Shown here one piece after another: positions 6,363 to 14,079 of a DNA stretch of 14,079 nt; within the stretch, counting starts at the first letter, position 1; every line of letters starts with the position of its first letter. The position numbers and the translations under genes were made by a program. This DNA is from Deltaproteobacteria bacterium (GTDB lineage Bacteria > Myxococcota_A > Polyangia > Haliangiales > Haliangiaceae), in NCBI GenBank assembly GCA_013696695.1, contig JACCYD010000506.1:1-14079 (forward strand). The letters are read 5' to 3'. Under the pieces are notes generated by a model. It did no database searches. It was not told the DNA's origin and saw nothing but the letters and a program-made list of their open reading frames with translations.

Positions 6363-7250
6363 CTAGTTCGTCGAAGCGAGCCGCTTGAGGAACGGCACCA
6401 CCTGCTGCTGAGTCACATTCTCGGCGACCGCCTCGATGCAGTCGTTGACGCCGTTGTTGACCATGCGCGGCGAGTTACCGACGGTGGCCTTCGCAGAGCC
6501 GGAGGCCGAGGCCGCACGATTCGCCTCCCAGCGCTCGCCGCCGTCCTTGCCGGTCCACGGCGCGATGCGCACGGCGACGGTGCACGAGATCTCGGTCTGC
6601 GAGCCGGTCTTCGTGATCTGGATCTTCTTGACCGTCGTCGCGACGATGAACCCGCGCGAGCTACTCGATTCGAGATCTGCGCCCGTCGGCATGCCGCCGC
6701 CGGGCCACGTCGTCGCATAGCCCGTGCGCTGCACGCTGTCCTTGAGGATCTTCTCGAGGCGCGCGCCGCCACCGGCGGGCAGCTGCTTCGATTGATCGAT
6801 CGTGGTGTCGACGTTGACGAACACCGGTGGGCCGCTGCCCTTCTTCTTCGGCGTGCGCGATGCCTTGACCGGCCGGAACTTGCCGACCGAGCGCAACGCG
6901 TTGGCGGCCGCCGCACTGACGTCGGCGCTGCGATCGTTCGCCATCGCATCGTCGAGCGCGGTGAACGCGAGCTGCACCGCATCCGGCGCAGTGCGCGCGT
7001 CGATCATCTTCGCGAGGGCGAGCGCGGACACGCGGCGAATACCGTTATCGGCATCGTTGCGAAGTGATCCGGCGAGCGCGATCACGGCGCGCGGGTCGCG
7101 CTCCTTCGACAAGTTCAGTGCGGCGGCGAGCCGAACGCGCTGGCTCGGATCGGTTCCGAGCTGACGAATGCTGTCCTTGATCGAATCGGCCGAAGCCGAT
7201 CCGATCGACAGCAGTAGCCAGCAAGCGGTGAACACCGCTAGCGCGCGCAT
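6363..7250 (-). CDS. Exported HEAT-repeat protein
   Basis: This encodes 295 residues. The ATG at 7250 is preferred over an upstream ATG at 7337 because it begins a clean signal peptide, MRALAVFTACWLLLSIGSAS, with probable cleavage after Ala21 (ASA then DS). Residues ~25-125 contain three or four helical HEAT-like repeats, with R(V/L)AAALNLSKERDPRAV, then RNDADNGIRRVSALALAKM and ADVSAAAANALRSVG. A Lys/Pro-rich hinge (~128-142) leads to a second domain, ~143-295, with a VFVNVDTT strand, a helix of the type GARLEKILKDSVQRTGY and several beta strands, somewhat like small envelope domains of the CsgG/LpoB type; that is a weak resemblance. Two Cys in this part (223, 271) may pair. It is probably periplasmic and makes protein contacts; function unknown. 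It is divergent from plsC. Confidence 0.8.
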   Translation of the reverse strand: MRALAVFTACWLLLSIGSASADSIKDSIRQLGTDPSQRVRLAAALNLSKERDPRAVIALAGSLRNDADNGIRRVSALALAKMIDARTAPDAVQLAFTALDDAMANDRSADVSAAAANALRSVGKFRPVKASRTPKKKGSGPPVFVNVDTTIDQSKQLPAGGGARLEKILKDSVQRTGYATTWPGGGMPTGADLESSSSRGFIVATTVKKIQITKTGSQTEISCTVAVRIAPWTGKDGGERWEANRAASASGSAKATVGNSPRMVNNGVNDCIEAVAENVTQQQVVPFLKRLASTN

Positions 7251-7308
7251 CGCACTGAAAATAACACGTAGGCCAGATCGCACGACCACGCGAGTGCGGT
7301 GAGGCACA

Positions 7309-7320
7309 ACACGTACGTGT
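7309..7320. promoter_or_regulatory. Candidate operator: perfect 12-bp palindrome before plsC
   Basis: ACACGTACGTGT reads the same on both strands and lies 10 bases before the plsC ATG in the 80-base divergent gap. The half-site AACACGTA at 7308-7315 occurs again at 7263-7270, 12 bases from the start of the HEAT-repeat gene. The pairing of one full and one half site, one near each divergent start, would suit a shared transcription regulator. The site is too close to the plsC start for a usual activator and would act as a repressor site. This is inferred from symmetry only. Confidence 0.35.
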
Positions 7321-7330
7321 AGGATGCGAC

Positions 7331-8059
7331 ATGGCAATCTCCCCGCGCGGGATCATCGGGAGCGTGCGGGTACTGGGCGCAATGGCCCGTGTCACCGCTC
7401 CGACGTTGGTCGATATCGCCCGGGATCACCTCGCGCGAAGCGCGGTCGACGAGCGGGCGAGGTGGTTTGGTCGGCGTGTCATTGACGTGCTCGACGTCAA
7501 GCTCACCGCAACGGGCGCGGAGCGCGTGCCGTCCGGTCGTTCGTACGTCTACATGTCGAACCACCAGAGCCACCTCGACATCCCGATGCTCTACGCGACA
7601 CTCCCGTCGCCGACGATCCGGATGCTCGGCAAGACCGAGCTGTTTCAGATCCCGCTGTGGGGCCGCGGGCTGAGGGCCGCCGAGTTCATCGAGGTCGATC
7701 GCTCGAATCACGACAAGGCGATGAAATCGATCGCGCATGCCGCGAAGCTGATCCGCGATGGCGTCAGCATCTACCTCGCTCCCGAGGGTACGCGGTCGCG
7801 CGATGGCCGGATCGGAGCGCTCAAGAAAGGCGGCTTTCACCTGGCGCTCGACACCGGCACGCCGATCGTCCCGGTTGGCATCCAGGGCACGATCGACATC
7901 CTGCCGCGCGGGTCGAAGCTGATGCACACCGGGGTGCCCGTGAAGGTCACGATCGGCGCCCCGATCCCCGTCGAGGGGCGCGAGCTCGAGGGATTGATGG
8001 CCGAAGTACGGGATTTCCTAATAAAGAACGTCGAAAGCGATCCGAGCGATTCCCCGTAA
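7331..8059 (+). CDS. plsC: 1-acylglycerol-3-phosphate acyltransferase (PlsC family)
   Basis: This encodes a 242-residue member of the glycerophospholipid acyltransferase family, which moves an acyl chain onto lysophosphatidic acid to make phosphatidic acid for membrane lipids. Motif I is NHQSHLD at 77-83, the H-x4-D catalytic pair His78 and Asp83. Motif II lies around AAEFIEVDRS (116-125). Motif III is PEGTRSRDG at 151-159, which binds the glycerol phosphate, and motif IV is near IVPVGIQG (179-186). The length is normal. An amphipathic N-terminal stretch (~8-30) instead of a clear transmembrane helix suggests attachment to the inner face of the membrane. The ATG at 7331 is preceded by AGGATG. 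It is 21 bases upstream of the ferredoxin-flavoprotein gene on the same strand and probably cotranscribed. The exact acyl acceptor cannot be told from sequence. Confidence 0.9.
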   Translation: MAISPRGIIGSVRVLGAMARVTAPTLVDIARDHLARSAVDERARWFGRRVIDVLDVKLTATGAERVPSGRSYVYMSNHQSHLDIPMLYATLPSPTIRMLGKTELFQIPLWGRGLRAAEFIEVDRSNHDKAMKSIAHAAKLIRDGVSIYLAPEGTRSRDGRIGALKKGGFHLALDTGTPIVPVGIQGTIDILPRGSKLMHTGVPVKVTIGAPIPVEGRELEGLMAEVRDFLIKNVESDPSDSP

Positions 8060-8080
8060 TTCAGGTATCCTAGATCGGCC

Positions 8081-10750
8081 GTGACTTGGGTTGTCCCCTT
8101 GGCGCTCGGGGGCTTCGCCGTCCTCTTGATGGCGGTGTTCACGATGGTGGCTGCCAGAAGGCGGCATCGCACCGTCATGCAACCGGCGGTGTACGTGGGG
8201 CCGGCCATCCTGGTCCACGACATCAACGACGATCGCTGCACCGGCTGCGATGCGTGCGTTGCCGTCTGTCCCACCAACGTCCTCGACCTGGTGGCGAATA
8301 AGAGCCGCGTCCTACGCTTTCACGACTGCATCCAGTGCGAAGCCTGCATGTTCGCGTGCCCCACCGAAGCGCTGGTGATGTTCCCCGAAGGATCGACCCC
8401 ACCGCCGCTCAAGGTCCCCGAGATCGACGAGAACTTCCAGACCATCGTTCCCGGCCAGTATCTGATCGGCGAGGTCGCAGGTAAGCCGCTCGTGAAGAGC
8501 GCGGCGAATCTCGGCCGCGCGGTGGTCGAGCACATGATGGTCTCCGGCCTCCGCCCTGGCGCGATCGGGCGCAGCGACACCATCGTCGACGTCGCGATCA
8601 TCGGCTCGGGTCCGGGCGGCTTGTCGGCAGCGCTGACCTGCATCCAGAAGGGCCTGTCGTACCTCGTGCTCGAGAAGGAGCAGATGATCGCGTCGACGAT
8701 CGCGCGCTACCCGAAGGGCAAGCTCGTGATGGCCGAGCCGTACGACACCGCGAACCTGTCGTTCTTGCCGGTGTTCGACTCCGCGAAGGAGCAGCTGATT
8801 CCGATCTGGAACGAGCTGATCGAGCGCGTCGGCATGAGGGTCAACCAGGGCGAGTCGGTCGAGACCGTCGCCCGCGCACCCGACGGCGCGTTCGAGATTC
8901 GCTCCACCGTCGCGGTGTATCGCGCGCAGCGCGTGGTGCTCTCGATCGGTACCCGCGGCAAGCCGCGCACCCTTCAAGTACCCGGCGAGAACTTGCCGAA
9001 GATCTTCAACCTGCTCGAGGATCCCGACGAGTGGCGTGGCCGGTCGGTGCTCGTGGTCGGTGGTGGCGATTCCGCCGTCGAGGCCGCGGTCGCACTCGCC
9101 GACGCCGGCGCGAAGGTGATGATCTCGTACCGCGGCAAGGGCTTCAATCGCGCCGCGCCCAAGAACAAGCAGACGATCGAGCAGTACGCCGGCGAAGGGC
9201 GCCTGAAGGCGAAGCTCGGCTCGCAGATCCTGCAGTTCGATCCCGACAGCGTCACGGTCGCGCTCGCCGACGGTTCGCAGAAGCGATATCCGAACGATGG
9301 CGCGTTCGTGTTGATCGGCGCCGATCCACCGATCCAGTGGCTCGAGAAGATGGGCATCAAGTTCGTCGAGCGCCCGCACTCGTATCAGATGGGCAAGACC
9401 GACGACATCGTGCGCAAGTTCGCGCGTGCGCTCGATTGCGCCGAAGATGCCGCGCGCGCGGCGGCCGCGATCCTCGGTGGCAGCACGGGCTTCGCGCCGT
9501 CGATGCCTGCGATCGACCGCGGCGCCGCGGGAGTCCAGCTGCCCACGGCGATGCCGATGGGCGAGCCGGTGTCGGGCCCGCGCAAGTGGCTGCGCTCGGC
9601 CACCAGCATCTTCTCCGCGGGCCAGCACGGTCGCGCGTCCACCAACGCCGGCATCCAGCAGCCAGTTCGCCCCCCCGATCCCAAGGGCGGCAAGAAGAAG
9701 TTCGATGCACCGGTGCCGCTGTCCGAGTTCGCGATGCGCGGCAAGCCCGGCGGCCCGCCGGCGCTGCCTCCGCCCGGCGGCAACAACAACGAGCGGTCCG
9801 GCGTGCATCACATGCACACCGGCCACGGTCGCCGCGATCAGCTGTCGGCCGGTGAGCGCACGCGCATCCTTCGCATGTTGCGCGATGAAGGCGGTCGCCT
9901 CGCCGACGAAGACTCGTCGGTCTACATCGGCGCCGCACCTGCCAAGGATTACGACTTCGACTTCGACGATGGGCCCGCGCCGGCCCCGGCTCCGTCGCCG
10001 AGCGGCATGTCGCCCGCGATGCTGCGCCCCGATGTCCCTGCGAAGCCGGCGATCGTCGTCGGTGTCGCGCAGGCGCAGCGCCGCGCCAAGAAGCCGGCCG
10101 TGGGTGGCAAGCGCGACGTGCCGCCGCCTTCCGGCAATCCGCCGATGCATCTCGACAATTCGGAAGAGTCACCTCCGGTCCATCCCGGTGCTCGGACACC
10201 TGTGAAGTCCGCGCGGCGGCAGGTGCCACCTCCGTTCGGCGACGAGCCGACGCGCCAGGTCGACGACGACATCTTGAGCGCGCTGCGCAACCTGCCCGAC
10301 AAGCCGGCACCGATGAACCTCGCGCCAACGCCGACGCCATCGAAGCAATCGCCGAAGCCGTCGCGCGCGATCCCGGTACCGAAGCCCGCGTTCGGTGAGG
10401 AGCCCACGCGGATGGCGGCGATCGATCCCCGCGCGTACGACGAGACCGGCGTCGAAGAACGCACCGATCGCGGCTCGCAGGTTCGCAAGTTCCCGCAGGC
10501 CCAGCCGAAGACCGACCCGTCACCGTCACGGTTCGGAGGCGGCGAGCTCGAGGACAACGGCGATGAAGCCACCCGGCTCGCCAGCCTCGACAGCCTCGCC
10601 GCGATGGACCGCGTGCGCAACTCACCGAACGCTCCGCACAAGGCTCCTCACCCGCCTTCTCCCTCGGCCAACAGCTCCGACGAGCGCACGCGCGCCGTCA
10701 ACATTCGCAACGATCCGAGCATCTCCGACATCGACTGGGACCTCGATTGA
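8081..10750 (+). CDS. Membrane-anchored ferredoxin/flavin oxidoreductase with long disordered tail
   Basis: This encodes 889 residues with a GTG start, chosen because a membrane helix (about 5-24) follows at once. Two [4Fe-4S] sites come next, CTGCDACVAVCP (Cys53, 56, 59, 63) and CIQCEACMFACP (Cys83, 86, 89, 93). The thioredoxin-reductase/YpdA-like flavoprotein follows, with FAD-binding GSGPGG at 175-180, the block STIARYPKGKLVMAEPYD, and NAD(P)H-binding GGGDSAVEAA at 327-336, ending near 465. No CxxC redox pair lies between the nucleotide-binding halves; after the clusters only Cys187 and Cys453 remain. So it probably moves electrons between NAD(P)H, FAD and the iron-sulfur clusters, not thiols (inference). 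Residues ~470-889 are Pro/Ala/Lys-rich and disordered, with four acidic-Thr-Arg motifs and a final DIDWDLD. The soluble part is probably cytoplasmic. The stop lies 3 bases before the kinase start. The electron partner is unknown. Confidence 0.88.
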   Translation: MTWVVPLALGGFAVLLMAVFTMVAARRRHRTVMQPAVYVGPAILVHDINDDRCTGCDACVAVCPTNVLDLVANKSRVLRFHDCIQCEACMFACPTEALVMFPEGSTPPPLKVPEIDENFQTIVPGQYLIGEVAGKPLVKSAANLGRAVVEHMMVSGLRPGAIGRSDTIVDVAIIGSGPGGLSAALTCIQKGLSYLVLEKEQMIASTIARYPKGKLVMAEPYDTANLSFLPVFDSAKEQLIPIWNELIERVGMRVNQGESVETVARAPDGAFEIRSTVAVYRAQRVVLSIGTRGKPRTLQVPGENLPKIFNLLEDPDEWRGRSVLVVGGGDSAVEAAVALADAGAKVMISYRGKGFNRAAPKNKQTIEQYAGEGRLKAKLGSQILQFDPDSVTVALADGSQKRYPNDGAFVLIGADPPIQWLEKMGIKFVERPHSYQMGKTDDIVRKFARALDCAEDAARAAAAILGGSTGFAPSMPAIDRGAAGVQLPTAMPMGEPVSGPRKWLRSATSIFSAGQHGRASTNAGIQQPVRPPDPKGGKKKFDAPVPLSEFAMRGKPGGPPALPPPGGNNNERSGVHHMHTGHGRRDQLSAGERTRILRMLRDEGGRLADEDSSVYIGAAPAKDYDFDFDDGPAPAPAPSPSGMSPAMLRPDVPAKPAIVVGVAQAQRRAKKPAVGGKRDVPPPSGNPPMHLDNSEESPPVHPGARTPVKSARRQVPPPFGDEPTRQVDDDILSALRNLPDKPAPMNLAPTPTPSKQSPKPSRAIPVPKPAFGEEPTRMAAIDPRAYDETGVEERTDRGSQVRKFPQAQPKTDPSPSRFGGGELEDNGDEATRLASLDSLAAMDRVRNSPNAPHKAPHPPSPSANSSDERTRAVNIRNDPSISDIDWDLD
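10235..10708 (+). repeat. Four acidic-x-Thr-Arg peptide motifs in the oxidoreductase tail
   Basis: The tail repeats FGDEPTRQVDDD (residues 719-730), FGEEPTRMAAID (771-782), NGDEATRLASLD (826-837) and SSDERTRAVNIR (865-876), spaced by about 39-55 residues of Pro-rich linker. The shared core is (D/E)-E-x-T-R followed by small or hydrophobic residues and then usually an acidic one. The conserved Thr next to acidic residues is a plausible phosphorylation site and FHA-type docking motif. The gene right after encodes a Ser/Thr kinase. Phosphorylation is an inference. Confidence 0.6.
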
Positions 10751-10753
10751 CCG

Positions 10754-13700
10754 ATGGCGGCGACGCCGACATCGGACGCAGGCGGCGTGCTCAAGCCGAG
10801 CTCGAAGAAGCGCGACGAGATGGACGACACGGTTCCTGCTCGTGGGGAGATCGACGGCGATCCGCCGATCCGCCCGACGATCCCGCTCGATCGCTATCGC
10901 ATCGGTAAGGAGCTCGGTCGCGGCGGCATGGGTCGCGTGGTCGAAGCGTTCGACGTCCAGCTCGGTCGTACCGTCGCGCTCAAGGAGGTGCTGACCAAGG
11001 GCACGCACCGCCGGTTCGCGCGCGAGATTCACATCACCGCGCGGCTCGAGCACGCGTCGATCGTCCCGCTCTACGACTCCGGCATCACGATGGAGGGCAA
11101 GCCGTTCTACGTGATGCGCAAGGTCTCCGGGAAGCCGCTCGACGAGATGGTCGCGCGCTGCATCGATCTCGACGAACGGCTCACGCTGTTGCCGCGCCTG
11201 CTGTCGGCGATCGACGCGGTCGCGCACGCGCACTCGCGCGGTGTCATTCATCGCGACATCAAGCCGCAGAACATCCTGCTCGCCGAGCTCGGCGAGACCG
11301 TCGTCATCGACTGGGGCCTCGCGAAGGTGGTCGGCGAGGAGGAAGACGAACCGCAGCTGTCTGCTGCCGACACCCACGATGCCGATGCCGGGGATTCGCT
11401 GCGCACCCAGGTCGGCTCGGTGTTCGGGACGCCGGGCTTCATGGCCCCGGAGCAGGCGCGCGGCGAAGCGCTCGACACCCAGGGCGATGTCTACGCGCTC
11501 GGCGCGACGCTGTATCAGCTGCTCTCGGGCGAGCCTCCCGTGCGCGGGGTGTCGGCGACCGAGGTGATGGACAAGACGCGGACGCACGACATCCGGCCGC
11601 TCACCGAGACCGCCTCGGGTGCGCCTCCGGATCTCGTCGCGATCGCTACCAAGGCCCTCGCGTTCGATCCCAACAATCGGTATCGCGATGCCGGCGAGCT
11701 CGCCGCCGACGTGCGGCGATTTCTCGAGGGGCAGCTCGTCGCCGCACACGACTACACGACGCGGCAGCGGCTCGCTCGCTTCGCGCGGCGTTATCGTGGT
11801 GTGTTGTCGGTGACGGCGCTCGCTGCCGTCGCGGTCGCGGTGATGTCGTGGATCGGCGTGCACCGGATCCTCAGCGAGCGCGATGCCGCCACCCAGGCGC
11901 GGCTCGAGGCCGATGAAGATCGCCGCCTCGCCGTCGAGGCGCGCGATCGGCTGGCCGAACGCCACGACGCGCTGGTGGTGATGCAAGCGCGCGCGCAGCT
12001 CGACGCCAATCCCACCGAGTCGGTGGCGATCTTGAAGCAGCTGCCCGCGACCTCCCCGCGGATCGACGAAGCACGCGGCATCGCCTCGGCCGCAGCACTG
12101 CGCGGTGCGACGTTCGCGATCCAGACCACCACCGAGGCGGCGCTCCAGGCGGAGATCGCGCCCGACGGTCGCCACCTGTTGCAGGTCACGCACGACGGCA
12201 TGGTGCGCGTGTTCGACCTCGATCTCCGGCGGATGATCGTGTCGCGCACGTTTGGGGTCGCGACGCGCGCGGAGTGGATCGCCGATGGCAAGCTGCTGGT
12301 CTACAACCGCAAGACGGCCGCGGTGGTGTTCGACCCGAAGACCAGCGTCGTCGAACAACTAGCGTTCACGGCGATCGAGACGGCGTGGCCGACCGCGAGC
12401 GGTGATCGCGCGATCGTGAGGATGTCGGATTACTCCGCCGCATTGTTCGATGCCGCGACGAAGACGCTGACGCCGATCCCATTCGACGGCAAGGTCACCG
12501 ACGTCGCGATCGCGAAGGACGGCAGCTGGTACGCCGTCAGCTCGCGCAAGCTGCTGGTCGTATTCGATCGCGCGGGCCAGGAGCTGTCGAGGCGGACCGA
12601 CAAGCTCGGCATCATGATGGCGTCGCGCGCGCGCACGCTGGCGGTGCTGTACGACAGCAAGATCGCCGAGCTCACGCTCGATCCGACGCCCGTATGGACC
12701 GAGATTCCACTGACGGCCGCCGCCACGTGGATGAGCTATCGCGGCCGCGAGCTGGTGATCTTCCAGACCACCGGTGATGTCCAGGGCTGGAAGGGCACCA
12801 AGGTGTATCGCCGCGGCACGTTCGATCGACTGTCACCGATGATGCGCGAGGGCGGCGACGACGTGCTGGTGTGGTTGCGCGACGACGGCAAGCTCAACTG
12901 GATCGGCGATCTCGGCCGCGGCGCGGTCGCGATCCCGACGGTCGCGCATCGCGCACGCCTCGCGGTGCGGCCCGGTGCGCAACGGATGGCGGTGGTCGGC
13001 GATGGCGCCGTCGTCGTGTTCGATCTCGCAATGATCTTGCCGCAGCGGATCGCGGGGCAGAGCTACATGAAGGCGCTGTTCGTCGACGATCAGACGCTGC
13101 TCGTGATGCGCGACATGCAGGCCAAGTTCGAGTGGCACGATCTGGCGACCGGCAAGGTGTCGACGGTCGACTACAACGAGATGCACTTGCCGATCATCTC
13201 CGACGTCGATCCGATCGACGGTCGCGTGCTGATGCGCGAGGAGCACGCGCGCAACGGCCCGCGCTTCGTATTGTTGCGCAAGGGTCGCGACCGCGCGGAG
13301 ACCGTCGTCGAGGGCGACAAGCCGTGGGCGCGCCTGGTCGCCGGCAACGCGATCGTCTACGGGCTCGGTGATTCGCAGGTGTTCGCACGGATCGGTGACG
13401 AGCCAGCGCGCATGGTCGCCAAGCTCGATGGCGTGTCGACCCATGGCGTGGGCATCGGCCTGCTGCAATTCGCCGCGCACTCGAGCACCGGCGAGGTGGT
13501 GAAGGGTGACCTCCGCACCGGCGCGATCGAGCGCGTCCGCGTGCCGACCGGCACCGATGGCTTCCTCGCGAGCGACGGCAAGGGCCGGGTGTTCATCGTC
13601 GAGGATAACCGGCTGCTGATCTGGGACGGCCAGGTCTCCGAGATCGCGAAGTTCGACAAGCCGATCGATCGCGTGTTCGGCGTCGAGGGCGGCGTCGCGA

Positions 13701-14079
13701 TCCAGACCGGTCGCGAGCGTGCGATCTACGTGCTCGAGCTGCGCGCCGGAGCTGCGCCGCATCGCGTGGTCGCGGCATCGACGAACCACCCCGCGTTCGC
13801 TACCAACGGCAAGCTGCTCGCTGCGGCCGGCAACGGTCGCGAGATCCAGATGATCGAGCTGCCATCGCGTGCGCGGTGGACGCTGCCCACGCTGAGCACG
13901 GCGCGCGATGGCATCGGCATGTCGCCGAGCGGTACCGCGCTGTTCCAGCAGACGGATACCGGCATCGTGATCTGGCGGATCCCGCGGATCGGCCGGGACT
14001 TCGCCGCGTGGCTCGACGACCGGAGCAACGGTGTCGTCGACAAGGACGGGGTGCTCGGCTGGTCGTGGCAGTCGCCATA
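10754..14079 (+). CDS. Receptor-type Ser/Thr protein kinase with beta-propeller-like tail (3' end cut by the window)
   Basis: The frame is open from the ATG to the right edge, 1108 full codons without a stop. The kinase domain spans about 48-325: glycine loop GRGGMGRV 55-62, Lys77 in VALKEV, Glu91, catalytic HRDIKPQN 166-173, DWG 186-188 in place of DFG, and GTPGFMAPEQ 225-234. All key residues are present, so it should be active. An acidic insert (GEEEDEPQ and on to ~215) lengthens the activation segment. One transmembrane helix lies near 349-367, followed by a charged coiled coil (~371-405). From ~450 onward there are repeated strands ending V-F-D or I-W-D (VRVFDLD, VVFDPK, LVVFDRAG, VVVFDLA, LLIWDG, IVIWRIP), a WD40-like propeller, outside the cytoplasm. 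The end (LGWSWQSP) looks near the natural C-terminus. It lies 3 bases after the oxidoreductase stop, so translation may be coupled. Confidence 0.92.
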   Translation, partial: MAATPTSDAGGVLKPSSKKRDEMDDTVPARGEIDGDPPIRPTIPLDRYRIGKELGRGGMGRVVEAFDVQLGRTVALKEVLTKGTHRRFAREIHITARLEHASIVPLYDSGITMEGKPFYVMRKVSGKPLDEMVARCIDLDERLTLLPRLLSAIDAVAHAHSRGVIHRDIKPQNILLAELGETVVIDWGLAKVVGEEEDEPQLSAADTHDADAGDSLRTQVGSVFGTPGFMAPEQARGEALDTQGDVYALGATLYQLLSGEPPVRGVSATEVMDKTRTHDIRPLTETASGAPPDLVAIATKALAFDPNNRYRDAGELAADVRRFLEGQLVAAHDYTTRQRLARFARRYRGVLSVTALAAVAVAVMSWIGVHRILSERDAATQARLEADEDRRLAVEARDRLAERHDALVVMQARAQLDANPTESVAILKQLPATSPRIDEARGIASAAALRGATFAIQTTTEAALQAEIAPDGRHLLQVTHDGMVRVFDLDLRRMIVSRTFGVATRAEWIADGKLLVYNRKTAAVVFDPKTSVVEQLAFTAIETAWPTASGDRAIVRMSDYSAALFDAATKTLTPIPFDGKVTDVAIAKDGSWYAVSSRKLLVVFDRAGQELSRRTDKLGIMMASRARTLAVLYDSKIAELTLDPTPVWTEIPLTAAATWMSYRGRELVIFQTTGDVQGWKGTKVYRRGTFDRLSPMMREGGDDVLVWLRDDGKLNWIGDLGRGAVAIPTVAHRARLAVRPGAQRMAVVGDGAVVVFDLAMILPQRIAGQSYMKALFVDDQTLLVMRDMQAKFEWHDLATGKVSTVDYNEMHLPIISDVDPIDGRVLMREEHARNGPRFVLLRKGRDRAETVVEGDKPWARLVAGNAIVYGLGDSQVFARIGDEPARMVAKLDGVSTHGVGIGLLQFAAHSSTGEVVKGDLRTGAIERVRVPTGTDGFLASDGKGRVFIVEDNRLLIWDGQVSEIAKFDKPIDRVFGVEGGVAIQTGRERAIYVLELRAGAAPHRVVAASTNHPAFATNGKLLAAAGNGREIQMIELPSRARWTLPTLSTARDGIGMSPSGTALFQQTDTGIVIWRIPRIGRDFAAWLDDRSNGVVDKDGVLGWSWQSP

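Noticed and set aside
7251..7337. Start of the HEAT-repeat gene at the upstream ATG (7337)
   Set aside because: It would add 29 Arg/Val-rich residues before a good signal peptide and would overlap the plsC start; the ATG at 7250 gives a proper signal sequence.
8312..10150. 612-codon minus-strand open frame
   Set aside because: Antisense to the ferredoxin/flavoprotein, which has clear cluster and Rossmann motifs; the antisense product is a low-complexity Arg/His/Leu/Asp-rich sequence.
9661..10750. Separate second gene in the tail of the oxidoreductase
   Set aside because: The frame is continuous with no stop, no likely ribosome site and no new folded domain; it reads as one disordered extension.
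10622..12358. 578-codon minus-strand open frame
   Set aside because: Antisense to the kinase, whose catalytic motifs are all present on the plus strand; the antisense frame is a GC-bias artefact.
12833..13789. 318-codon minus-strand open frame near the right edge
   Set aside because: Antisense to the propeller part of the kinase; no start signal or domain, and the plus-strand frame is open through the whole stretch.
1..14079. Frequent CGATCG/GATC motifs as a possible genome-wide repeat signal
   Set aside because: They occur mostly in coding frames as common Asp/Ile/Arg codon pairs (GATCGC, GCGATC); without a genome-wide count they cannot be called enriched.

Overview
The window is gene-dense and GC-rich, with strongly GC-biased third codon positions. 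It carries many short lipoproteins with a Cys-Gly-Gly start, a Ser/Thr kinase with a DWG loop, a transmembrane segment and a beta-propeller-like tail, and a ferredoxin-flavoprotein with a long Pro-rich tail. This mix suggests a myxobacterium-like organism (Myxococcota, perhaps near Haliangium/Kofleriaceae). That placement rests on style alone; there is no rRNA or marker gene here.

Layout. 1-2041: the last codons of a possible upstream gene, a small beta-rich hypothetical protein on the minus strand, then two plus-strand lipoproteins, the first with two tandem cupin domains. 2053-6309: a DNA double-strand-break repair neighbourhood. It holds a badly shortened Ku gene (minus), a divergent Pro-rich lipoprotein, a PolX-type protein whose polymerase active site is lost but whose PHP nuclease site is kept, a LigD-like protein with phosphoesterase and primase-polymerase domains but no ligase domain, and a convergent DUF2171 gene. 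6363-7250: a secreted HEAT-repeat protein (minus). 7331-14079: a plus-strand run of a PlsC-type acyltransferase, a membrane-anchored ferredoxin/flavin oxidoreductase with a disordered tail, and a receptor-type Ser/Thr kinase that runs off the right edge.

How the genes may work together. The repair genes look like an NHEJ locus reduced to DNA-end processing: two 3'-end-cleaning activities (PHP and PE) and one gap-filling or ribonucleotide-adding polymerase (POL) remain, while Ku is reduced to its first ~42 residues plus a basic tail and no ligase is encoded here. In the right-hand run, the oxidoreductase tail carries four similar acidic-Thr-Arg motifs and its stop lies 3 bases before the kinase start, which suggests the tail could be a kinase substrate or a phosphothreonine docking site (inference).

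No tRNA, rRNA, CRISPR array, insertion sequence or prophage gene was seen. No gap between genes exceeds about 120 bases.
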